NCBI GenBank assembly: GCA_044425705.1 | Contig: JAWXVD010000127.1 | Span: 1-9,861 of the forward strand | DNA length: 9,861 bases | Source of the DNA: JAWXVD01 sp044425705 | GTDB lineage: Bacteria; Bacillota; Clostridia; Lachnospirales; Lachnospiraceae | Direction: 5' to 3' | In this document: in pieces, positions 1 through 5,700 of the stretch | Layout of the letters: every line of letters starts with the position of its first letter | Position numbering within the stretch: the first letter of the stretch is position 1 | Position numbers and translations under genes: made by a program | The notes under the pieces: model-generated | Seen by the model: only the letters and a program-made list of their open reading frames with translations | The model's database searches: none | What the model was told of the DNA's origin: nothing

Positions 1-45
1 TAGCACAGTACGAGAACGTACGCAAGTAAAATATATAAAATTTGA

Positions 46-71
46 CAAAAAAATAAGCCTCAAAAGGCTTA
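46..71 (-). terminator. Leftward intrinsic terminator
   Basis: A 7-bp stem (TAAGCCT at 54-60 with AGGCTTA at 65-71, loop CAAA) is followed, on the minus strand, by seven T residues (47-53 on the plus strand are A). On the plus strand no T-tract follows, so it should stop only leftward transcription. It lies about 75 bases downstream of the predicted start of the leftward promoter at 152-180. Seen directly; function inferred. Confidence 0.6.
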
Positions 72-151
72 AATAAAGGATTCTTATAAATTTTCATATT
101 TTAAAAGTGTAAAACTTCCGCTTTCTTCTGAATATATGAAATATTAGACTT

Positions 152-180
152 AGTATATACCCTATGGGGGTATGTGTCAA
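152..180 (-). promoter_or_regulatory. Leftward sigma70 promoter with CsoR-like operator in its spacer
   Basis: On the minus strand a perfect -35 TTGACA (175-180) and a -10 TATACT (152-157) are separated by exactly 17 bases. The spacer is largely filled by a palindrome, ATACCC at 157-162 and GGGTAT at 168-173 with TATGG between. This matches the general form of operators bound by the CsoR/RcnR/CstR (DUF156) family, which sense copper, nickel/cobalt or persulfide; that link is family knowledge plus inference. A repressor bound here would block RNA polymerase. The controlled gene is not in the window: it would lie left of base 1 or has been lost. Confidence 0.6.
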
Positions 181-198
181 ATATAATCGAAAAATCTA

Positions 199-227
199 TT
201 GCAAAGACAATAAAACAGTGCTATATT
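199..227 (+). promoter_or_regulatory. Possible weak rightward promoter
   Basis: TTGCAA (199-204) and TATATT (222-227) are 17 bases apart, a plausible sigma70 pair upstream of the Rpn-like fragment at 370. Matches are 4/6 and 5/6, which is not rare in AT-rich DNA, so this is tentative. Confidence 0.3.
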
Positions 228-251
228 AACAATAAGCAGAAAGTTCTAATC

Positions 252-287
252 GTTATTTCTAATAACAAATCTTAATTATTCTAATTA
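252..287. repeat. Two tandem 15-bp dyads, 21 bp centre to centre
   Basis: GTTATT-TCT-AATAAC (252-266) and TAATTA-TTC-TAATTA (273-287) are both perfect 6-bp inverted repeats with a 3-base centre. Their centres are 21 bp apart, two helical turns, so a dimeric regulator could bind both on one face. The sequence TTCTAAT also occurs three times (244, 257, 279). AT-richness makes chance dyads likely; operator function is a guess. Confidence 0.3.
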
Positions 288-300
288 TCAATTCAGAATC

Positions 301-341
301 CTTCGTGCTTAAATTACAAGAAAAAATTAGGAAGTACGAAG
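301..341. repeat. 10-bp inverted repeat before the Rpn fragment
   Basis: CTTCGTGCTT (301-310) pairs with AAGTACGAAG (332-341), with one G-T wobble and a 21-base loop. No T-tract follows, so it is not a terminator. It may be a leader hairpin or the border of an insertion that removed the N-terminus of the following gene. Confidence 0.35.
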
Positions 342-369
342 AGCAAGAAATTATTATAAGTAGGTAATA

Positions 370-981
370 ATGAGTTTTGTGTATTATGGAAAAACTCCTT
401 GGGATGGTCCAAAGAGTTTAAAGGAAATGATGCCGGATTTACCAGATTTTATGAAAGTATATGTATCAGATTATCAAATGAAGCTCGTGGAAGTATTAAA
501 TACGGAAACAGAATGTTTTGAAAATGAAGATGTAAAGCTACTGTTCGCATATTCTCAAGCATTTATGCAAAAGGATAAAGTAAGAATAGAAGAATTAAAT
601 GAAAAATATGATGTAAAAAATGAAGTGGTACATATGATAGGGAAAATAGTAGATGGAGCTAGTTTATTAAAAGTAAAAGATGGGGTGAAGGAGGAATGCA
701 ATATGTGTGAATATTTACAGGAAATTTGGGATGAAGGACAGGAAAAAGGAATAGAGCGTGGAATAGAGCGTGGAATAGAGCGTGGGATAGAGCGAGGAAT
801 TCTACTGTCAATTTTAAATTTGATGGACAGTATGCAGTTTACCATTGAAGAAGCTGTAGATGTATTAAAAATTCCAATTGAAAAGCAAAAAGAATATATA
901 CAGCTTATCTTATCCTGTGGTTCTGGATGCGGAATAGAAGATGTTATGCGAACATTAGAGACAAGGAGTCTAAAAAACTGA
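370..981 (+). CDS. Rpn/YhgA-like PD-(D/E)XK nuclease-transposase family protein, C-terminal part only
   Basis: This 203-residue protein begins almost directly with a motif (VYYGKTPWDGPKSL, residues 4-17) that in full-length Rpn/YhgA-like proteins lies in the middle, after the PD-(D/E)XK nuclease core. The remainder fits the family's helical C-terminus: an acidic region, a run of GIERG units (residues 127-142), and a last segment of the type TIEEAVDVLKIP (about 157-168). An in-frame TAG at 361-363 closes the frame just upstream, and I see no remnant of the catalytic half in any frame. The ribosome binding site is weak (AGTAGG). It is probably a 5'-truncated remnant of a roughly 300-residue recombination-promoting nuclease. 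If expressed, it could not cut DNA, though it might still form oligomers. The family call is confident; its activity is doubtful. Confidence 0.75.
   Translation: MSFVYYGKTPWDGPKSLKEMMPDLPDFMKVYVSDYQMKLVEVLNTETECFENEDVKLLFAYSQAFMQKDKVRIEELNEKYDVKNEVVHMIGKIVDGASLLKVKDGVKEECNMCEYLQEIWDEGQEKGIERGIERGIERGIERGILLSILNLMDSMQFTIEEAVDVLKIPIEKQKEYIQLILSCGSGCGIEDVMRTLETRSLKN
748..795 (+). repeat. Four tandem 12-bp repeats encoding GIER
   Basis: The unit GGAATAGAGCGT occurs four times in a row, with small changes only in the last copy. It encodes four Gly-Ile-Glu-Arg blocks of a charged helix. Since the unit is a multiple of three, slippage would change helix length without breaking the frame. Such Gly-x-Glu repeats are a usual feature of this protein family. 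Confidence 0.9.
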
Positions 982-1026
982 AAGAATCATACTTCGGCAG
1001 AAGATATGAAAACGAAGCAAAATAAA

Positions 1027-1082
1027 AAGAAATCTTTTGGAACATATTCTTTATGAATTGTTCTGAAGGGTTTCTTTTTTAT
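1027..1082 (+). terminator. Intrinsic terminator after the Rpn-like fragment
   Basis: A 17-bp stem (1027-1043 with 1060-1076) pairs fully when G-U wobbles are allowed. The loop carries a further 4-bp stem (ATTC/GAAT). The stem runs into a T-tract at 1075-1081. It ends the upstream transcript about 45-100 bases after the stop codon and isolates the recombinase gene. Confidence 0.75.
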
Positions 1083-1098
1083 ATATGTTTCGGTATAT

Positions 1099-1169
1099 TA
1101 TATATGGGAATCTCTAACAACTCATAGCGCCAACCATAGCACTAGAGTTATTAGAGATTCCCATAAATA
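1099..1169. repeat. Long inverted repeat upstream of the recombinase
   Basis: The arms 1103-1123 and 1145-1165 are complementary over 21 bp with one mismatch. Three further pairs outside a 1-bp bulge take the dyad to 1099-1169. The loop is 21 bases and contains CATAGC twice. No T-tract follows on either strand, so it is not an ordinary terminator. It may be a structured 5' leader, a protein-binding site or the footprint of a small element. It shares no sequence with the recombinase core sites at 2169-2492. Confidence 0.7.
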
Positions 1170-1181
1170 CATTATCGTCTG

Positions 1182-1211
1182 TGATTTCACGCTTGCAAAT
1201 AAGTGAAATCA
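1182..1211. repeat. 9-bp inverted repeat just before the recombinase
   Basis: TGATTTCAC (1182-1190) and GTGAAATCA (1203-1211) form a perfect dyad with a 12-base spacer, ending 31 bases before the recombinase ATG. An 11-bp direct copy of the right arm and its two preceding bases (AAGTGAAATCA) occurs at 2627-2637 in the leader of the giant gene. A shared regulator site is possible but unproven. Confidence 0.5.
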
Positions 1212-1242
1212 TTGGACCTAGACATACAAGGGAGAAAATCTT

Positions 1243-2112
1243 ATGAAGATAGAAAAAAAGAAAATGGATGAATGGATATTATCATATGAAGTCTTTTTGG
1301 AGGAAGAAGAAAAAAGTCATAATACAATTTCTAAATACTGCAAAGATATTAGAATGTTTTTAGAGTATTTAAATGGAGCGGAAATTGATAAAAAGAAGAT
1401 TATGCAATTTAAGGAAGCATTGTTAGAAAAGTATATGCCTAATAGTGTAAATTCGATTTTAGCAGCAATCAATCACTTTTTAGGGTGGCTAGGTCAAGAA
1501 AATAACAAAGTAAAGTTGATAAAAATACATAAAGATATTTTTTCAAATCCAGAAAAGGAAATCACCAAAGAAGAATATCTAAGGTTAGTAAAATGTGCAA
1601 AAGAGAAAGGCGATATCAGATTATCCTTGTTGCTTCAAACTATTTGCGGTACAGGAATTCGCGTATCAGAATTGAGATATATTACAGTAGATGCAGTGAT
1701 TTTGGGAAGAGTACAAGTAAATTGCAAAGGCAAAAATAGAACAGTTTTTTTATCAAAACAATTATGCAAGGCTTTGAAAAAATACTGTAAGGATGAAAAT
1801 ATCCAGAGTGGTGGGATTTTTCTGACAAAAACAGGAAAAGCATTAGATCGTTCTAATATTTGGAAAATGATGAAGGGATTATGCTGCCAAGCGAAAGTGG
1901 ATGAAAGTAAAGTGTTTCCCCACAATTTACGTCATCTTTTTGCAAAAGCATATTATCAGGTGAATAAGGACATTGCAAAATTAGCAGACTTATTGGGACA
2001 TACCAATATAAATACAACTAGGATTTATATGATGGAAAGTGGTACCAATCATAGACGACAACTAGAAAAAATGAATTTGTTTGTGGGAGAATTCACAGGA
2101 AATACTACATGA
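1243..2112 (+). CDS. Tyrosine recombinase (XerC/XerD-like), probable invertase of the adjacent promoter switch
   Basis: This is a 289-residue cytoplasmic site-specific recombinase of usual XerC/D length. Residues about 8-85 form the SAM-like core-binding domain (motif HNTISKYCKDI at 26-36). Residues about 107-280 form the catalytic domain. All expected catalytic residues are visible: R140 in GTGIRVSELR, K164 in the CKGK beta-hairpin, H227 and R230 in HNLRH, H253 in LGHTNINTT, and the nucleophile Y262 in RIYM. The start is fixed by AAGGGAG eight bases upstream. It has its own transcription unit, with a terminator at 1027-1082 before it and none after it, so its transcript can run into the inverted-repeat segment 57 bases downstream. 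It is most likely the enzyme that flips that segment, by cutting at the dyads inside the repeats. A role in chromosome dimer resolution is unlikely given this context. Confidence 0.93.
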   Translation: MKIEKKKMDEWILSYEVFLEEEEKSHNTISKYCKDIRMFLEYLNGAEIDKKKIMQFKEALLEKYMPNSVNSILAAINHFLGWLGQENNKVKLIKIHKDIFSNPEKEITKEEYLRLVKCAKEKGDIRLSLLLQTICGTGIRVSELRYITVDAVILGRVQVNCKGKNRTVFLSKQLCKALKKYCKDENIQSGGIFLTKTGKALDRSNIWKMMKGLCCQAKVDESKVFPHNLRHLFAKAYYQVNKDIAKLADLLGHTNINTTRIYMMESGTNHRRQLEKMNLFVGEFTGNTT

Positions 2113-2168
2113 AAATTAAAAAGTTTTGAGAATACATCATAGAGCAAAAAAATTAATGCTACTATAGA

Positions 2169-2200
2169 ACCACATAACATTTATTATGTGGTGAGCATAT
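2169..2200. repeat. Left inverted repeat of the switch, with recombinase core site
   Basis: Bases 2172-2200 are the exact reverse complement of 2461-2489 (29 of 29); 31 of 32 match over 2169-2200 and 2461-2492. Inside lies a core-type dyad: arm ACCACATAA (2169-2177), 6-base centre CATTTA (2178-2183), arm TTATGTGGT (2184-2192). Two 9-bp inverted arms around a 6-8 bp crossover region are how Xer-type sites are built. The centre is asymmetric, so the sites have direction and their inverted arrangement predicts inversion. Confidence 0.93.
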
Positions 2201-2276
2201 CCATCCTCCAATGTTATCTCACTTTCATCTTCCATCTGAATTAATGTAATATTTTTTCAGTGCGAATAATTTTTAT

Positions 2277-2334
2277 AAAAAAAACACAGAAAATAGACCA
2301 ACTGGAAAATATTTCAAATTGGTCTATTTTCTGT
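2277..2334 (-). terminator. Strong leftward terminator inside the invertible segment
   Basis: A perfect 16-bp stem (2286-2301 with 2319-2334) is followed on the minus strand, one base later, by eight T residues (A at 2277-2284 on plus). On the plus strand the hairpin is followed by AGCAATAT, without a T-tract, so it is directional. In the present orientation rightward transcripts can pass. After inversion the hairpin and T-tract would face transcripts coming from the recombinase side. Confidence 0.8.
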
Positions 2335-2353
2335 AGCAATATATAATTAAATG

Positions 2354-2379
2354 AACTATAATTATAAAAAATTATAGTT
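2354..2379. repeat. 10-bp AT-rich hairpin inside the invertible segment
   Basis: AACTATAATT (2354-2363) and AATTATAGTT (2370-2379) are a perfect inverted repeat with a 6-base loop, followed on plus only by ATTTT. It is a weak terminator at best, or a regulator-binding dyad 37 bases upstream of the -35 element. Confidence 0.45.
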
Positions 2380-2415
2380 ATTTTAAAAAACAAATGATTT
2401 TTTTATTAAAAATAC

Positions 2416-2444
2416 TTGAATTTTTATGTAATAAGGTCTAATAT
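2416..2444 (+). promoter_or_regulatory. Switch promoter pointing at the secreted-protein operon
   Basis: TTGAAT (2416-2421) and TAATAT (2439-2444) are 17 bases apart; an overlapping TATAAA (2442-2447) is an alternative -10. Transcription would start near 2451, about 10 bases before the right inverted repeat, with an almost 300-base leader before the ATG at 2746. It is the best rightward promoter-like pair between the recombinase and the giant gene. Confidence 0.6.
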
Positions 2445-2460
2445 AAAATAGCATATGGTT

Positions 2461-2492
2461 ATATGCTCACCACATAATAAATGTTATGTAGT
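2461..2492. repeat. Right inverted repeat of the switch, with recombinase core site
   Basis: Bases 2461-2489 are the exact reverse complement of 2172-2200. The core dyad is ACCACATAA (2469-2477), centre TAAATG (2478-2483), TTATGTAGT (2484-2492). The outer arm differs from the left site by one base at 2490. That base lies outside the crossover, so it stays put during inversion and marks the right flank in both orientations. Confidence 0.93.
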
Positions 2493-2745
2493 AATGAAAT
2501 GATTAAGGAGTAACGAATAAAATCATTTAAAACAAGGCGGAGTGAAGAAAATGGATGATTATTATCGGTACATTAAAAATTGTAATAAATTTTTATTATC
2601 GGTGAATGTGAGTTCTTTTTGTAATCAAGTGAAATCACAAGATATAATTCGGTACAGTTACAACAAAATATAAATTCACGAAACAGTTGCGCAAGTAATT
2701 GTTTTTGTCATACAAAAAATAGTTAGCAGTTAGAAGGAGAGTCTC
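2493..2745 (+). promoter_or_regulatory. Long 5' leader of the giant secreted-protein gene
   Basis: About 250 fixed bases separate the right inverted repeat from the ATG at 2746. They hold an orphan AAGGAG at 2504-2509 with no start codon in range, a 40-codon ORF with a good ribosome binding site (2551-2673), a near-palindromic AT-rich dyad around 2583-2598, and a 7-bp hairpin (2702-2718). The strong AAGGAG of the giant gene is at 2734-2739, six bases before its ATG. I recognise no known riboswitch. No convincing second promoter was found, so expression should depend on the switch. Confidence 0.45.
2551..2673 (+). CDS. Possible 40-residue leader ORF, unknown function
   Basis: ATG at 2551 is preceded by GGCGGAG with 8-base spacing, a good ribosome binding site, and the frame runs 40 codons to TAA at 2671. 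The product (MDDYYRYIKNCNKFLLSVNV at the start) is tyrosine- and asparagine-rich with no signal peptide, membrane segment or motif I recognise. It lies between the switch promoter and the giant gene, so it would be translated only in the ON state. It may be a regulatory leader peptide, a small protein, or a decayed gene remnant. The binding site is the only positive evidence. Confidence 0.35.
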   Translation: MDDYYRYIKNCNKFLLSVNVSSFCNQVKSQDIIRYSYNKI

Positions 2746-5700
2746 ATGAACAAAAAGTACATCATTTTACTAGCAACATTATTACTTGCAGTAGTGGTAG
2801 GAATTACTACGGTGGCACTTGTCAATCAGGCAAATGCAAAAGAATACTTCCCAGAGAGCGGATATATTCTTGGCAGTGATGATGAGAAGAAAGTGAGCTT
2901 TACAAAAGAAACGGAATTCAATGCATCTCAACTAGGTACAGTAAGTTTTAAAAACCTAGAGGGTGATACAGCTGTTTTAGAAGCAGGTAGTTTCGTACAT
3001 ATGGAAGATGGAAGTGTGATGGCATTGGATGATGGTATCTTATTAGATTTTTCCGATTTATCTTCTAACTTTATTAATAACTATTACATAACAAGAACTT
3101 TGTCCATTACAGAAACGGGAAGTGGATATACTGCAGAGACAGATAGTGGTTCTCTTACTTTTGGTGAGTATTTATGGAAGTTATCAGATAATAAGTACAT
3201 GATTTGTTCTAGTGCTATTAATGTGTATTTCTCAGATGATGATATCCGTGAAGTCAGCAATTTCGTAGAGATTTCAGTTACAAGTGATGGCATCGTGGAA
3301 ATTTTAACAGAAGACAATGTCTGGATGACTATTTCAGACCAATGCTATATAGAAACAGCTAATGGAGTACGTATCAATCCTCTTACCCATGTGATTGATG
3401 ATGGAACATATCAGATTACTACTTCGAAATTGGTAGTTTCCGCAGATGATAGTATTGTGTTAACAGAAGATGAAACGAGAAGACAGATTGTACCTGAGTT
3501 AAATATCGATGCTGTAGATGGTGAAGATGGTGAAGATGGTGTTCTTGGTGAAGACGGAACTAGCGGCGAAGATGGAACATTAGGTGAAGATGGTGTAGAT
3601 GGAGCAGTGGGTGCAGAAGGAGCTAGTGGAGAAGATGGAGCTAGTGGGGCTTCAGGAGCTGCAGGAAGCAGTGGTGTGAATGGTGCCAATGGAACAAAAG
3701 GTGTGGATGCTACTCATGAAAGTAGTATTAATACTGCGTTGCCAACCATGACAATTACTGATTGGAATGTTACATCCACATCATTACAAGCGACCATAGG
3801 AGTAGGTGGTGGAACAGAAACACTGGAAGTAACAGGAACCACATTAAACGACTATAACGGATGGATTACAATTACCAATGTAGCCACAGGAGAAATCGTA
3901 TATTGTTATCAGACAGAAGATGATTATTATACTAATACAGTGGGTGAATTAGATTATGAAATTAGCAAATTTAAAAGTGCAGTAGATGTGTCCTTTACTA
4001 CCTTTGATTATACAAAGCGGACAATAGACGTTTTAACCCCAGATACAGAGTATAAACTTTCGGTAAATGCATATTATACGATTAATGATGTGATTTACTC
4101 TAGAGAGTTTATTTCTCGTACCTTCTATACCGATTCAACTGGATTACAAATGTCATGTGAAGATACTACTATTGATTCGGCTACAGTAGAAGTGAATTCG
4201 TCTATGGCTAATTCTGCTACTTTATATATATTAACAGAAGCACAAAATGCTACATTTACTCTGGGTTCAACAAGCGATCAGTCAAATTATACGGCATCTG
4301 CATCATGGACAGATAGTGAGGAGTCGGTAATATTTACAGGATTAAACCCAGATACAAAATATATTGTTCGTGCAGTAGTAAGCGTTGATGGTAGTACAAT
4401 ATTAACAAATCAAGAATTAGAGCTACGCACATTAAAAACCATACCGACCTGGGAGGCGACAGACACACCAACAGCCTATTACAATCGTATAAATGGTATG
4501 TTTGAAGTATTTAGACCAGTGGTAACAGACGCTTATGATGGAGTAAGTTATTATGTCTATACAGTTTATAATACTGATGGAACAATAAAAACAAGTAAAA
4601 CAGTGTATCCTAGTGATGCAGAACCAGTTGCGTTCTATTTAGCTACAGACACATGGTACGCTTTTGGTGTGGAAATGTACTTTGATGACAATGAAAAAGT
4701 TACAGTCTATGACTTAGGTGTAAGTGAATATATTTTATCAGAAGGTTCCTCATTACCTAAAGTCACGTGGACAGATACATTGAATACCAAATATGATGAT
4801 ATCCAGGGTACCATTCGTATCACACTAGATGGGACATCTAAGATTGAAATATCTGAAAACCAGCCATTAACAATAGAGGTATATGCAAACCAAGTAATCG
4901 AAAAAACTGTTCAGTTAACACCCAATCATAATACAGATGGTGTGTTAGCTACGGACAATTATAATATTAATTATACTGCTCAGGCAGAAAATACAAATTA
5001 TATCGATATTAATGTGGAATTTGATAACTTATTAGAAAATACAAATTATACATTCACAGTTAGTGGATTTATTGATTTAGATGATGGGAATGGAGCGATT
5101 AATCGTACATTAGGTTATGTGTCTACTTATACTTATGAAACCAATGCACTGACAGCTACATTTACTTCACAAGATTCCTCAAATGCATTTAGTATTAATT
5201 TCGCAATGAATGTGCAATCTAGTACTAGTGGAGGAAGTGAACCAGATTATGTTAAAGAAGAACTGGCAAAAGGAAGTGTTACATTAGATCTTTATCAAGG
5301 AACAGGAAATACAAGAACGTATTTGGGAACAACGGTTTATAGTGCAGGTAGTCAAGATATTGTTAATATTTATTATGGAACTGGTGTTACCGTTACAGAA
5401 AATAGCTTTAACCAACCAAATTTGACGGCTTCTAGTAATTATACTTTGGTTATTAGTGAAGTGGTTGATGATACTGGCAGTATGAATCTAGGTTATGTGA
5501 ATGAATTTGATACCATCAATCCTAGCTCCTTTGTGGTGACGGCAAATGCCACACCTCCAGATTTGCTAGCAGAACCTACAGGAGGCATTGATGCAGTACC
5601 GATTTATAATATCGATGCTCCTAATTATGGAGCACAGTATGTTGAGGACATGCCAGATGATGCAATCATAGGATATTACGTGAAATCTACATATGATAAT

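Larger units (their letters stand above)
2172..2489. other. Invertible DNA segment (phase-variation promoter switch), apparent ON orientation
   Basis: A 260-bp non-coding segment (2201-2460) sits between two exact 29-bp inverted repeats, next to a tyrosine recombinase and upstream of a giant secreted-protein gene. The two predicted crossover centres are exactly 300 bp apart. The segment holds a rightward promoter at its right end (2416-2444) and a leftward-only terminator (2277-2334). As written, the promoter reads out through the right repeat into 2746-9861. After inversion it would read leftward into the 3' end of the recombinase gene, and the terminator would face rightward transcription. 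Repeats and elements are seen directly; inversion is inferred. Confidence 0.88.

Noticed and set aside
1..97. Minus-strand frame starting MKIYKNPLF and open to the window edge
   Set aside because: No ribosome binding site, and a strong leftward terminator hairpin lies inside it.
555..845. Minus-strand frame with IPRS repeats
   Set aside because: It is the antisense of the GIER repeats in the Rpn-like gene.
1105..1163. Integron attC site or a second invertible element
   Set aside because: The arms lack the conserved RYYYAAC/GTTRRRY pattern, and the 21-base interval is too short to hold a promoter to flip.
1635..1925. Minus-strand frame within the recombinase gene
   Set aside because: It lies opposite the catalytic domain of a clear gene and shows no coding features.
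2184..2216. Weak leftward promoter TTGGAG, 17 bases, CATAAT, with its -10 inside the left repeat
   Set aside because: The -35 matches consensus in only three positions. If real it would give low OFF-state transcription toward the giant gene after inversion.
2137..2235. 32-codon minus-strand frame (starts MEDESEITLEDGY) crossing the left inverted repeat
   Set aside because: It has no clear ribosome binding site, and after inversion it would stop right behind the right repeat. Noted because inversion would change its C-terminus, but support is too thin.
3084..3317. Minus-strand frame opposite the head of the giant protein
   Set aside because: It is a shadow of the real gene with no start signals.
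3411..3689. Proline/serine-rich minus-strand frame
   Set aside because: It is the antisense of the Gly-X-Y coding repeats; its composition follows from the glycine codons on the plus strand and it has no ribosome binding site.
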